A DNA stretch of 64,000 nt, from contig NZ_CANDNZ010000004.1 of assembly GCF_947387555.1 (NCBI RefSeq), positions 372,001 through 436,000 on the forward strand. Direction: 5' to 3'. Under the pieces are notes generated by a model, which saw nothing but the letters and a program-made list of their open reading frames with translations, was not told the origin of the DNA and did no database searches. The position numbers and the translations under genes were made by a program. Of the stretch, positions 55,676 to 64,000 are shown piece by piece; position 1 is the first letter of the stretch; each line of letters starts with the position of its first letter. The DNA comes from Thalassomonas sp. RHCl1 (lineage in GTDB: Bacteria > Pseudomonadota > Gammaproteobacteria > Enterobacterales > Alteromonadaceae).

Positions 55676-56404
55676 TTATTCAGCTTCAACAAAACCGTCT
55701 TTTTCAGCTTGTACTACGATATTTTGCTCACGACCTTCTAATACTGCGTTGGCAGCAGAATCCAGGTATAAAGTTACCGCACGGATCGCATCATCATTAC
55801 CAGGAACGATGTAATCAACACCATCTGGGTTTGAGTTAGTATCAACAACAGAAATTACTGGGATACCTAGGTTGTTAGCTTCTTTAATCGCAATGTGCTC
55901 ATGATCAGCATCGATGATGAATAAAGCATCAGGTAAACCACCCATGTTTTTAATACCACCAAGGCTTTTCTCAAGTTTTTCCATTTCACGGGTACGCATC
56001 AAGGCTTCTTTTTTAGTAAGCGCGTCGAAAGTACCGTCTGAACTTTGAGCTTCAAGATCTTTTAAACGCTTGATAGATTGACGAACGGTTTTCCAGTTAG
56101 TCAACATACCACCTAACCAGCGGTGGTTAACGTAGAATTGATCACATTTAATTGCAGCATCTTTTACTGCATCGCTTGCTGCGCGTTTAGTACCTACGAA
56201 TAATACTTTACCTTTTTTGGCAGAAACGCCGTTTAAGAAAGCTAAAGCTTCGTTGAACATAGGAACAGTTTGCTCAAGGTTGATGATATGCACCTTGTCA
56301 CGGGCACCGAAGATGTAAGATTTCATTTTCGGGTTCCAGTAACGGGTCTTGTGACCGAAGTGAACACCTGCTTTAAGCATATCGCGCATAGAAACGTTTG
56401 GCAT
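55676..56404 (-). CDS. rpsB: 30S ribosomal protein S2
   Basis: Small-subunit ribosomal protein, 242 residues. It starts [20 protein letters not shown] and contains [38 protein letters not shown] and [20 protein letters not shown], all near-invariant S2 segments. AAGGA precedes the ATG. It has its own promoter (56607-56635) and a structured leader that probably binds S2 for autoregulation. Confidence 0.99.
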   Translation of the reverse strand: MPNVSMRDMLKAGVHFGHKTRYWNPKMKSYIFGARDKVHIINLEQTVPMFNEALAFLNGVSAKKGKVLFVGTKRAASDAVKDAAIKCDQFYVNHRWLGGMLTNWKTVRQSIKRLKDLEAQSSDGTFDALTKKEALMRTREMEKLEKSLGGIKNMGGLPDALFIIDADHEHIAIKEANNLGIPVISVVDTNSNPDGVDYIVPGNDDAIRAVTLYLDSAANAVLEGREQNIVVQAEKDGFVEAE

Positions 56405-56520
56405 GTTTTTTCCTTTATGGGGTTAAGCGTTCATACATCCAATATACACGACCACTGACTCGTCAAAGCATGAGCTGAACAAGCCGGGCACCCCGGTATA
56501 CCTTTGCTAGATGTATGTGA
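56405..56520 (-). ncRNA. rpsB 5' leader structure (t44/S2-leader-like)
   Basis: The 5' untranslated region of rpsB folds by eye into a domain closed by CATACATC/GATGTATG (56510-56517 with 56432-56439) and containing a CCGGG/CCCGG hairpin (56484-56496). Gammaproteobacteria carry a conserved rpsB leader (Rfam t44 RNA) used for S2 feedback. The assignment rests on position and these pairings; no covariance search was run. Confidence 0.6.
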
Positions 56521-56821
56521 GTTTAAGTTTAAATACTGCATTTTTGCAGCACGGTTTAGTCGCGAAATCCAGCCCCTTTACCGGCACCGGAATTTCAGCG
56601 CGGCATTTTATACCATATTAACGCCCCACTGGCCAGAATTTTTGCTGTTTGCCGGTGCTTTTATCACAACCGGGCACGGGGGTGAGTTCAGGGGTGCCTA
56701 AAGCCAAGGTTCCCGGGAAATTCACGCGAATAATGTCTTTTATTGGCGATTAGCGCTAGGCGAATGTCGCCACTCACGTTAAAATTTATTCATTTATTTT
56801 ATCTAAAGACGAACCAAGAGT
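56521..56821. other. Divergent region between rpsB and the DsbA-superfamily gene
   Basis: Together with the leader this is a 417-bp gene-free stretch. It holds the rpsB promoter and, next to 56822, an AT-rich segment with CCAAGAG just before the ATG. A GCAAAAATGC-type short palindrome lies near 56536. No further gene was seen. Confidence 0.5.
56607..56635 (-). promoter_or_regulatory. rpsB promoter with GC-rich discriminator
   Basis: On the minus strand TGGCCA (4 of 6), a 17-bp spacer, then TATAAA (5 of 6), followed by ATGCCGCGC. A GC-rich discriminator after the -10 is typical of stringently controlled ribosomal promoters. The predicted start near 56600 gives a leader of about 195 nt. Confidence 0.65.
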
Positions 56822-57427
56822 ATGGCAACAGAATTATTTTTTATTTACGACACCCATTGCCCCTGGAGTTATGCCAGCACCGCCTTAGTCAATGAAATCA
56901 CGCAGGCACTGCCGAAAATCAAAGTGCAGTTATTTCATATCGCCCACTATGAAGGTGATAACCATGTCACTCAAGACGTGCTCGATGCGGTCACCGGGGA
57001 CAGTAAGCTCAGCTTTGGCGAGCACTACCAGCAAGGGTTATCACGTGCCAAAGACTCAGGTGTCGCCGCCAATTTAATGGCCTGGACCCAAAACAAAGCC
57101 CCGCATGCCGCCCTGGCGCTGCTGAACAGCTTGCAGCAGGCCCATTTCCAGCAAGGCAATGAGCTGCAAAGCCTTGAGGATGTTGAAGACATTATCAAAA
57201 CCCATAAACTTTCCCCGCCGGCAAAAGTCTTCAACCGGGACAAGTTCATCAAGGAAGCCGAACTTGGCCTGCATGATATTGAAGAGCTGCAGGAGATCAT
57301 AGGCACCAATGCTTTCCCGGCATTATTACTGGCCAACGACGATAATTTAGTCTTGCTCAACCACAACTTATACTTAGCCAAGCCTAAGGCCATTGTTGAA
57401 GCCGTTGAACTGGAACTGACCAAGTAG
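56822..57427 (+). CDS. DsbA-superfamily (FrnE-like) protein with a single active-site Cys
   Basis: A 201-residue cytosolic protein of the DsbA/2-hydroxychromene-isomerase-like thioredoxin superfamily. LFFIYDTHCPWSYAST near the N-terminus is the active-site segment, but only C13 is present (CPWS instead of CxxC), so classical dithiol chemistry is unlikely. The helical insertion is about 60-155, and the cis-Pro loop is TNAFPALLLAND near 165-175. There is no signal peptide. It is a single gene upstream of map, separated by 198 bp. Confidence 0.8.
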   Translation: MATELFFIYDTHCPWSYASTALVNEITQALPKIKVQLFHIAHYEGDNHVTQDVLDAVTGDSKLSFGEHYQQGLSRAKDSGVAANLMAWTQNKAPHAALALLNSLQQAHFQQGNELQSLEDVEDIIKTHKLSPPAKVFNRDKFIKEAELGLHDIEELQEIIGTNAFPALLLANDDNLVLLNHNLYLAKPKAIVEAVELELTK

Positions 57428-57625
57428 GCTTTTTAAAGCAAGCCTCCTTATAAGCTCAATGCTGCAGGAAGAAAATTAGTAACTTAAGCACGAACATAGC
57501 ATAATAGTTGCCATTAACAGGATTAAGCCGCGATGAAACTGCGGTTAACTAACGATTAAACAGCGCTCAAACTGCCAAAAACAGAGCATGCCGGCGCTTA
57601 AAAACCAAGATAAATTGAGGTATCG

Positions 57626-58414
57626 ATGAGTATTACAATAAAGACTCAGGAAGAAATTGAAAAGATGCGCATCGCCGGCAAACTTGCCGCCGATGTGCTG
57701 GAAATGATCGCCCCCCATGTCAAAGCCGGGGTAACCACAGAACAGCTGGACGAAATTTGCGCCAAGTATACCGAAGAAGTTCAGGACGCCATTTCCGCAC
57801 CGCTGAATTACCACGGTTTCCCAAAATCCATTTGTACCTCGATTAACCATGTGGTCTGTCACGGTATCCCGGATAATACCGAATTAAAAGACGGCGATAT
57901 TGTCAATATCGATATTACCGTGATCAAAGACGGTTACCACGGCGATACCAGTAAAATGTTCCTCATCGGCGATGTTTCCCCGGAAGACGCCCGTTTATGC
58001 CGTATCACCCAGGAAGCCCTGTACACCGGCATCAAAAAAGTGAAACCCGGGGTGGCTTTTGGTGAAATTGGTGCCGCTATCCAAAAGTTCATCAAAAAGT
58101 CCGGCCGTTTCTCCATTGTCAAAGACTATTGCGGTCATGGCATCGGGCAGGAATTCCATGAAGAGCCGCAAATCGTGCATTACAAAAACAATGACACCAC
58201 GAAAATGCAGGAAGGCATGTGTTTTACCATAGAGCCGATGATCAACCTTGGCCGCGGCAAAACGGTGCTTGATAAAGACGATAAATGGACTGTCTATACC
58301 ATAGACGGGAAAAAATCCGCCCAGTGGGAGCATACCCTGCTGGTGACGAAAACCGGCTGTGAGATCTTAACCCTGCGCAAGGACGATACTATCCCCCAGA
58401 TATTGCATAATTAG
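57626..58414 (+). CDS. map: Methionine aminopeptidase type I
   Basis: Removes initiator methionine from nascent proteins. The 262-residue protein has all five metal ligands: D96 (NIDITV), D107 (HGDTSKMF), H171 (CGHGIGQEFH), E203 (FTIEPM) and E235 (QWEHTLLV). H79 in VVCHGIP is the conserved substrate-contacting His. TTGAGGTATCG precedes the ATG. map opposite rpsB is a conserved gammaproteobacterial layout. Confidence 0.98.
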   Translation: MSITIKTQEEIEKMRIAGKLAADVLEMIAPHVKAGVTTEQLDEICAKYTEEVQDAISAPLNYHGFPKSICTSINHVVCHGIPDNTELKDGDIVNIDITVIKDGYHGDTSKMFLIGDVSPEDARLCRITQEALYTGIKKVKPGVAFGEIGAAIQKFIKKSGRFSIVKDYCGHGIGQEFHEEPQIVHYKNNDTTKMQEGMCFTIEPMINLGRGKTVLDKDDKWTVYTIDGKKSAQWEHTLLVTKTGCEILTLRKDDTIPQILHN

Positions 58415-58524
58415 GGGATTTTTTATCCCGGCAAGCTTGACCGCCTGGCCGGGAGCCGATTAAGTCATAACACACAGGCATTTTTAAGTTTGCCTTTTAA
58501 CCTAAGTAAAGTGAAGAGCACAAT

Positions 58525-61152
58525 TTGAATACTCAGATGTTAGTACCAGCAGAATATACAGATACACTCGCCATCACCGCCCCCCTGCTGAGCAGCATGG
58601 AAATTTGCCAGCTAAGTGAGCGCTTTAATCTCTGGTTAAAAGAAGCCTTTGAAGTTGAAGACATCACCTTTTTGCTCTGTGCCCGCGCCCAGTTTGTCGA
58701 TAAGGTGCTGACAAAACTCTGGTGCCAGCACCAGCTGGATGAATACCAGATCAGCTTAATTGCCGTTGGCGGTTATGGCCGTAATGAGCTTCACCCCCAT
58801 TCCGATGTTGATATCCTGCTGCTCACACAGGAACAAAGGGATAGCTCACTGGAAGAGCGCATTTCCGCCTTTATCACCCAGCTTTGGGATGTCAAACTCG
58901 ATATCGGCCACAGCGTGCGCAGCGTCAAAGAGTGCCTGAAACAGGCGGTCAAGGATGTCACCGTCGCCACCAACTTGATGGAAATGCGCCTGATCTGCGG
59001 CAACAGCGCCCTGTCCCAGCAACTGCAACCTTTGCTTAAAGAAGATGTTTTCTGGAGTTCGCAAAAGTTTTTTGTTGCCAAAAGGGAAGAGCAAAAAAAA
59101 CGCCATCAGCAATATCACGGCGCCGCCTATACCCTGGAGCCAAACTTGAAAGCCAACCCGGGGGGGCTTCGGGACATACAAACCATAGGCTGGGTGGCGA
59201 AACGCCATTTTGTCGCCGACTCCCTCGATGAGCTGGTGGCCCATGAATACCTGACCCGCAATGAATATTATGAACTGCTCGAATGCCAGGATTATTTGTG
59301 GCGCATGCGTTTTGCCCTGCACTTTGTCGCCGGGCGCAATGAAAACCGCTTATTGTTTGATTACCAGGCGGATGTTGCCAAGCTGCTGGGTTTTGGCGAT
59401 GAGGGCAAAGCCGTGGTCGAGCGCATGATGAAGCGCTTTTTCCGGGTGATTGCCCGCGTCGCCGAGCTCAACAATATGTTGCTGCAACATTTTGAGCAGG
59501 TGATCTTACACCGGGACAAGCCGCTGGAGCGCACTGCCATCAACCGGGACTTTGAGCTGGTCGACGGCTTGATTTATGCCAGCAACGAGCGGGTTTTTAC
59601 CCGCCCGGAAAAATTGATGGAAATGTTCCTGATCATCGCCCAGGAGCCGAAGATCAAAGGCATACATTCCCACACCCTAAGGTTAATGCGTAATGCCAGG
59701 CGGCGTCTGATCTCGGCCCTGAGCGATTATGCCAAAAGCCGGCAACTGTTTATGGCGATTATCCGCCACCCCAGGGGACTGGGCTTGCCTTTGACCCTGA
59801 TGCACAAGCACAGCATTTTAGGGGCCTACCTGCCACAGTGGCGCAGTATCGCCGGCCAGATGCAGTTTGACTTATTCCATGCCTACTCCGTTGACGAGCA
59901 CAGCTACCGTTTGATCAAAAACCTTCACCGTTTCAGCCAGAGCGAACATAACCATGAATTCCCCCTGTGCAGTAAAATCGTGCAGCGCATCCGCAAGCCG
60001 GAAGTTTTGTACCTTGCCGGGATTTTTCACGATATCGCCAAAGGGCGCGGCGGCGATCATGCCAAACTCGGGGCCGTGGATGCGCTGAATTTCAGCCAAA
60101 TACATCAGCTCAACAAGCATGACGGCAAGATGATTTCCTGGCTGGTCAAACATCACTTACTGATGTCGGTGACGGCGCAGCGCCGGGATATCTCAGATCC
60201 CGATGTGATCCGCCAGTTCGGGGAAGTTGTCCGCGATGAGGCCCATCTCGACTATTTATACTGCCTCACCGTCGCCGATATGCGCGCCACCAACGAAAGC
60301 CTGTGGAACAGCTGGAAAGCCAACCTGCTTGAAGAATTATATTTTAACACCAAGCGCGCCTTCAGGCGGGGACTGGAAAAACCGGTCGATCTGCGGGCAA
60401 AAATCCGCGAAAATCAGGACATGGCCCTGACCTTGCTCGCCGAGCAGCAACTGGACAATGAAGCGCTGCAAAAACTGTGGCGCGAATATAAAGCGGATTA
60501 TTTCCTGCGTTATTCCCCGGCACAAATTGCCTGGCACAGCCGCAATATTATCGGCCACGATAAAAGCAAACCTTTAGTGCTGATCAGCACCACCCCTTAT
60601 CGCGGCGGCACCGAAGTGTTTGTTTATACCAAAGAGCGCAGCGGTATTTTCGCCACCACAGTCGCCCTGCTCAGCAGCAAAAAACTGTCGATTCATGATG
60701 CTAAAATTATCACCAGTAAAACCGGCTACACAGTCAATACCTTTGTCGTGCTCGACAGCCACGGTAAACCGATCAACGACCCGTACCGGGCCAGGGAAAC
60801 CGCCGCGGCACTGGCCGATAAATTAAGCCAGCAGTCGCTGCGGGATATTTCGCTCCAGCCGATATCGAAACGCTTCAAGCAATTTAAATTGCCGACCCAG
60901 GTCAGCTTTATCGACAGCAATACCAAAAGAACCACCTTGCTGGAAATTGTCGCCCTGGACCGCCCCGGCCTGCTCGCCAGCATCGCCCAGGTCTTTCAGG
61001 ATTGCAAAATCAATATCCATTCCGCCAAAATCACCACCTTCGGCGAGAAAGCAGAAGATGTGTTTACTGTCTCCAACAGTGACAATATTGCCCTGACGGA
61101 AGAGGAACAGGCAGCGCTGACCTCCAGGTTATGTGACGATATCAGCGGTTAA
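58525..61152 (+). CDS. glnD: Bifunctional uridylyltransferase/uridylyl-removing enzyme GlnD
   Basis: Nitrogen sensor that uridylylates and deuridylylates PII proteins in response to glutamine. The 875-residue protein has an N-terminal nucleotidyltransferase domain ([19 protein letters not shown]), an HD phosphohydrolase domain ([19 protein letters not shown]) and two C-terminal ACT domains ([40 protein letters not shown]). The start is TTG at 58525, with GAAGAG 6 bp upstream; the ATG four codons later is too far from it. map is upstream and dapD downstream, as usual. Confidence 0.97.
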   Translation: MNTQMLVPAEYTDTLAITAPLLSSMEICQLSERFNLWLKEAFEVEDITFLLCARAQFVDKVLTKLWCQHQLDEYQISLIAVGGYGRNELHPHSDVDILLLTQEQRDSSLEERISAFITQLWDVKLDIGHSVRSVKECLKQAVKDVTVATNLMEMRLICGNSALSQQLQPLLKEDVFWSSQKFFVAKREEQKKRHQQYHGAAYTLEPNLKANPGGLRDIQTIGWVAKRHFVADSLDELVAHEYLTRNEYYELLECQDYLWRMRFALHFVAGRNENRLLFDYQADVAKLLGFGDEGKAVVERMMKRFFRVIARVAELNNMLLQHFEQVILHRDKPLERTAINRDFELVDGLIYASNERVFTRPEKLMEMFLIIAQEPKIKGIHSHTLRLMRNARRRLISALSDYAKSRQLFMAIIRHPRGLGLPLTLMHKHSILGAYLPQWRSIAGQMQFDLFHAYSVDEHSYRLIKNLHRFSQSEHNHEFPLCSKIVQRIRKPEVLYLAGIFHDIAKGRGGDHAKLGAVDALNFSQIHQLNKHDGKMISWLVKHHLLMSVTAQRRDISDPDVIRQFGEVVRDEAHLDYLYCLTVADMRATNESLWNSWKANLLEELYFNTKRAFRRGLEKPVDLRAKIRENQDMALTLLAEQQLDNEALQKLWREYKADYFLRYSPAQIAWHSRNIIGHDKSKPLVLISTTPYRGGTEVFVYTKERSGIFATTVALLSSKKLSIHDAKIITSKTGYTVNTFVVLDSHGKPINDPYRARETAAALADKLSQQSLRDISLQPISKRFKQFKLPTQVSFIDSNTKRTTLLEIVALDRPGLLASIAQVFQDCKINIHSAKITTFGEKAEDVFTVSNSDNIALTEEEQAALTSRLCDDISG

Positions 61153-61206
61153 GCCCATTTATTTAATGAACTGAATAAGAATTAGAATTTTACATAGGAA
61201 AAACAC

Positions 61207-62037
61207 ATGAACGCCACACAAGAGATTATCGAACAGGCCTTTGAAAACCGGGCCAATATCACCCCGAAAACCGTCAGCGATGACGTCAAACAAGCGGTGC
61301 TTGACACCCTGGCATTACTTAATACCGGCCAGGCCCGTGTTGCCGAAAAAATTGCCGGGGAATGGGTGGTGCACCAGTGGCTGAAAAAAGCGGTATTGTT
61401 GTCTTTTCGCATCTGGGATAACCAGGTGATTGACGGCGGCGAAAGCAAATATTTCGATAAGGTGCCGCTGAAATATGAAAATTATCAGCAAAGCGATTTT
61501 GAAGCCGACGGCGTGCGCATAGTGCCTCCCGCCACGGTACGCACCGGCTGCTATGTCGGTAAAGATGTCGTGGTAATGCCCAGCTATGTCAATATCGGCG
61601 CTTATGTCGACGAAGGCACTATGGTCGATACCTGGGCTACCGTGGGCTCCTGCGCCCAGATAGGGAAGAATGTCCATTTATCCGGCGGTGTCGGCATCGG
61701 CGGTGTCTTGGAGCCGCTGCAGGCGGGCCCGACCATTATCGAAGATAACTGTTTTATCGGCGCCCGCTCTGAAATCGTTGAAGGAGTAGTGGTTGAAGAA
61801 GGCGCAGTGATCTCCATGGGGGTCTATATCGGACAAAGCACGCGCATTTACGACCGTGAAACCGGTGAAACCCATTACGGCCGGGTACCGGCGGGCTCGG
61901 TTGTGGTACCGGGCAACTTGCCGTCAACATGCGGCAGCTACAGTTTATATGCCGCCATTATCGTAAAGAAAGTCGATGCAAAAACCCGGGCGAAAATCGG
62001 CGTGAATGCCCTGCTGCGCTCCATCAGCGAAGACTAA
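61207..62037 (+). CDS. dapD: 2,3,4,5-tetrahydropyridine-2,6-dicarboxylate N-succinyltransferase
   Basis: Acyltransferase of the succinylase branch of lysine and diaminopimelate synthesis. The 276-residue protein (E. coli 274) has a helical N-terminus, a left-handed beta helix of hexapeptide repeats (about 105-235; [39 protein letters not shown]) and a C-terminal extension. The conserved [15 protein letters not shown] is present. It follows glnD by 54 bp and ends at a strong terminator. Confidence 0.98.
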   Translation: MNATQEIIEQAFENRANITPKTVSDDVKQAVLDTLALLNTGQARVAEKIAGEWVVHQWLKKAVLLSFRIWDNQVIDGGESKYFDKVPLKYENYQQSDFEADGVRIVPPATVRTGCYVGKDVVVMPSYVNIGAYVDEGTMVDTWATVGSCAQIGKNVHLSGGVGIGGVLEPLQAGPTIIEDNCFIGARSEIVEGVVVEEGAVISMGVYIGQSTRIYDRETGETHYGRVPAGSVVVPGNLPSTCGSYSLYAAIIVKKVDAKTRAKIGVNALLRSISED

Positions 62038-62058
62038 GTAAACCAAAGTCTTATTAAG

Positions 62059-62082
62059 ACAAAGGGCCGTCTGGCCCTTTGT
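62059..62082. terminator. Terminator between dapD and truC
   Basis: A 10-bp perfect stem, ACAAAGGGCC with GGCCCTTTGT, and loop GTCT, 21 bp after the dapD stop and followed by TGATTTTGC. The A-rich left arm also serves the convergent minus-strand gene. Confidence 0.85.
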
Positions 62083-62102
62083 TGATTTTGCACTAAAGCA
62101 AA

Positions 62103-62879
62103 TTAGCCAAATGCATTCGCTTGCCAGCCAAGGCGGTCAAAAACCGATAACCACTGGCCGTCAAAATCCGCTTCAATGCTCACCGCCTCACCGGTCACCG
62201 GGTGGCTAAACTCAAGCTTTTTCGCCATCAACATCAGTCGTTTAAAGCCAAAGTGCCTGATAAAGAACGGGTTTTGTTTATTATCCCCGTAGTTGATATC
62301 GCCGATAATGGGATGGCGCAGGTGCGCCAGATGGCGGCGGATCTGATGGCGCCTGCCGGTTGCCGGCAACAGTTTCACCAGGGAGTAACGTACGCTGTCA
62401 TATTTGCCTAAAGGCACGGGCAAAGAGGCGGTATCCAGCGTTTGATAATAGGTTTGTGCTTCCTGCTCCGCTTTATCCGTGCGGGAAAATTTATCGCCGA
62501 TTTTATCCAGCTTCTCCTTTAACGGGTAATCGATCAGCGCTTCCCCCAGTAAATGTCCCCGGGTCAGGGCATAATAGGTTTTCTGTATGCTTTTATCGGT
62601 AAAGGCCTCCCCCATTTGCCGGGCAACGTCCTGGGTTAAGGCAAAAAGCAAAACCCCTGAGGTCGGCCGGTCCAGCCGGTGCAGCGGGTAAACATAACGG
62701 CCGATTTGATCCCGCACCAGCTGCAGGGCAAAAAACTGTTCATCTTTGTCCATAAAACTGCGGTGCACGAATAGGCCCGGGGGTTTATCTACCGCCACCA
62801 GGTATTCATCCTGATATAAAATCTTCAGCACCGGCTTTTGCACAGCTTGCTCGCCTGCAAGCTCTTGACGTTCACTCAT
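62103..62879 (-). CDS. truC: tRNA pseudouridine synthase C (RluA family)
   Basis: Predicted to make pseudouridine at position 65 of tRNA-Ile and tRNA-Asp. The 258-residue protein of the RluA family has ILYQDEYLVAVDKPPGLFVH near the N-terminus and HRLDRPTSGVLLFAL with the catalytic Asp. RRHQIRRHLAHLRHPIIGD is the second family motif. TruC is favoured over RluA because yqcC precedes it with a 4-bp ATGA overlap, as in E. coli. Confidence 0.93.
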   Translation of the reverse strand: MSERQELAGEQAVQKPVLKILYQDEYLVAVDKPPGLFVHRSFMDKDEQFFALQLVRDQIGRYVYPLHRLDRPTSGVLLFALTQDVARQMGEAFTDKSIQKTYYALTRGHLLGEALIDYPLKEKLDKIGDKFSRTDKAEQEAQTYYQTLDTASLPVPLGKYDSVRYSLVKLLPATGRRHQIRRHLAHLRHPIIGDINYGDNKQNPFFIRHFGFKRLMLMAKKLEFSHPVTGEAVSIEADFDGQWLSVFDRLGWQANAFG

Positions 62880-63235
62880 GATGACTTCACAAACAGGGTT
62901 TGTGCCCGCTTGCCGCTGAGTAATTCATCGAGATCGCCGATAATATTAACCAGCGCTGCCACTGCCTGGCCCCGATGTTTAAAAGCCTCTTCCGCCATAG
63001 GGCACAGTGCCATATTCGTCGGCAAAGGCAACTTCTGCTCCGCCATTTGACCAAGCTTGGGAATAAAGACAAATTGCAGCCATTGCTCAAAAGTTAAGGT
63101 ATCGCAGCAAAAAGGCTGACTGCTTTGCAGTGCCTTTGCCGGTACCGCGCTAAGCTGCCAGAGTTGTTGATGTTTTAACTCGGCGGTTAGCCGGGTCAAC
63201 AGGACTGAGGTCTTTTGGTGTAATGTTTCGTTCAT
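62876..63235 (-). CDS. yqcC: YqcC family protein
   Basis: A 119-residue all-helical cytosolic protein of the YqcC family, of unknown function. Family landmarks are LTRLTAELKHQQLWQL, PFCCDTLTFEQWLQFVFIPKL and MALCPMAEEAF. It overlaps truC by 4 bp (ATGA), the conserved arrangement, so a role connected to tRNA modification is possible but unproven. It is first in a two-gene minus-strand unit. Confidence 0.92.
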   Translation of the reverse strand: MNETLHQKTSVLLTRLTAELKHQQLWQLSAVPAKALQSSQPFCCDTLTFEQWLQFVFIPKLGQMAEQKLPLPTNMALCPMAEEAFKHRGQAVAALVNIIGDLDELLSGKRAQTLFVKSS

Positions 63236-63482
63236 ATCAGGGAAATTACCGTTTTAGGAAACTGCCAGGCAATAAAACGCCATTATACCTTTGCCTGGTG
63301 GGGGCATTGCAATCACTTATCTCCCTGGCGGTATCAAATCAGCTGATTTAACGACAAGCGGATAAGCTGCCCTTCCCTGAGCCGACAATAACGATTTTGC
63401 TAACCGGCTTGCTTATATTAGCCATTTTTTAATAGGCATGAGTTTTCATATGCCATGAGTATTAATCTCCAATAAGCCTCGC

Positions 63483-63488
63483 TATAAT
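63483..63488 (+). promoter_or_regulatory. -10 element TATAAT for the DUF3549-type gene
   Basis: A perfect TATAAT lies within GCTATAATAGC, 29 bp before the ATG at 63518. The -35 region is weak (TATTAA at 17-bp spacing). Just upstream GGCATGAG...CATATGCC forms a short imperfect palindrome. Confidence 0.5.
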
Positions 63489-63517
63489 AGCGCCAACATT
63501 ATTCAGCCAGTTTCATT

Positions 63518-64000
63518 ATGTCCGCTATTTCGACCATTTCAGAACTTTTGACCTTATCCGACAGCCAATACCGTATTTATGACATTGGCCGTAAAATTGA
63601 TAAAATCTCTAAAGAGCAATTTAAAAAAATAGAATTAAACCAGCAGCCCTACCCTTTTCCTAGTCAAGGACATGCTTTTATTGCCGCCGCTTTCTGGCAA
63701 AAAGGCTCAACCGCCCCCTACCTGTGGTTCATTAAAATTCCCCTGGATGAAAGAGGCCTGCTGAACCAGGGAGCGCGCAATCACTTTATTGCCATTATTA
63801 TCGAAGCATTAGGCTCAGATCTTTCCGCTGATCCAACCCAGAAGCAAGAAGCGCTGCTGAAAAATAACCCTTATCATTTTACCCCGGCACAATATAAACT
63901 GGCCGCCTTAAACAGCATTATCGGGGTGGAATTAAAACAGCCGCCCAGCAGTTATTACCAGAACTGCTTGTCTTACTTAAGTGGCGAGCAAGGCTGGCAT
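63518..64000 (+). CDS. DUF3549 family protein, 3'-truncated by window
   Basis: Open frame of 161 codons running off the window end. It begins MSAISTISELLTLSDSQYRI and continues YDIGRKIDKISKEQFKKIE, FPSQGHAFIAAAFWQKGS and YLWFIKIPLDERGLLNQGAR, which I recognise as the DUF3549 family of gammaproteobacteria, of unknown function. There is no signal peptide. It reads away from the divergent yqcC-truC pair, and the 282-bp gap carries a TATAAT element. Confidence 0.85.
   Translation, partial: MSAISTISELLTLSDSQYRIYDIGRKIDKISKEQFKKIELNQQPYPFPSQGHAFIAAAFWQKGSTAPYLWFIKIPLDERGLLNQGARNHFIAIIIEALGSDLSADPTQKQEALLKNNPYHFTPAQYKLAALNSIIGVELKQPPSSYYQNCLSYLSGEQGWH

Noticed and set aside
1-64000. Mobile element, prophage, CRISPR array or tRNA/rRNA gene
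   Set aside because: No transposase/integrase-like protein, no regularly spaced direct repeats, and no tRNA T-loop or rRNA segment was recognised by reading; a tRNAscan/Infernal run would settle small RNAs.

Overview
The window reads as chromosomal DNA of a marine gammaproteobacterium, most likely Alteromonadales/Colwelliaceae (a Thalassomonas-like organism). This rests on the rnf operon ending in nth, the rpsB-to-tilS envelope and replication superoperon, the map-glnD-dapD run and the truC/yqcC pair, all in typical gammaproteobacterial order; the genus is inferred from protein flavour only. No transposase, integrase, phage gene, tRNA, rRNA or CRISPR array was seen.

Region 1 (1-5.2 kb, + strand): the end of the Rnf electron-transport operon (partial rnfC, then rnfD, rnfG, rnfE, with TAATG overlaps at the rnfD/G and rnfG/E junctions), nth, and a glyoxalase-I-type gene. 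Region 2 (5.2-11.7 kb): single genes, namely a class V aminotransferase, yaeQ, an M28 peptidase, a divergent LysR/SDR pair, a VF530-type protein and a DGC zinc-binding protein, several separated by clear hairpin terminators. Region 3 (11.9-14.2 kb): a two-gene unit with its own promoter, an unrecognised 302-aa protein followed by a deacetylase-like protein with a duplicated C-terminal motif. Region 4 (14.4-19.7 kb, - strand): an ABC exporter operon with one ATPase, one MacB/FtsX-type permease and three consecutive membrane-fusion proteins.

Region 5 (19.9-25.9 kb): accessory enzymes and regulators (GNAT, WYL regulator with an ABM-like protein, FAH-family hydrolase, dienelactone-hydrolase-like protein, GAF-GGDEF cyclase, DsbA-like protein, solute-binding protein). 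Region 6 (26.0-31.0 kb, - strand): three tandem Hsp20 genes, an AMP/thymidine phosphorylase, a PRPP-synthase-like protein and a stand-alone fragment homologous to the N-terminus of PEP synthase, with an FNR-like box upstream. This looks like an anaerobic or stress nucleotide-salvage operon and is the most interesting locus here. Region 7 (31.0-35.4 kb): a DauR/YheO-type regulator divergent from an ornithine-cyclodeaminase-family gene and an aminotransferase, with a promoter and an operator-like palindrome between them, plus a convergent DAACS symporter; probably a locus for catabolism of an unidentified amino acid.

Region 8 (35.5-56.6 kb, - strand): rpsB-tsf, pyrH-frr, uppS-cdsA-dxr-rseP-bamA-skp-lpxD-fabZ-lpxA-lpxB-rnhB-dnaE-accA, tilS. 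It joins translation, isoprenoid and undecaprenyl synthesis, outer-membrane assembly, lipid A and fatty-acid synthesis and replication, cut into units by terminators after tsf, frr and accA. rpsB has a recognisable promoter and a structured leader. Region 9 (56.8-64 kb): a DsbA-superfamily protein, map, glnD, dapD, the truC-yqcC pair on the opposite strand, and the start of a DUF3549-type gene cut by the window end.
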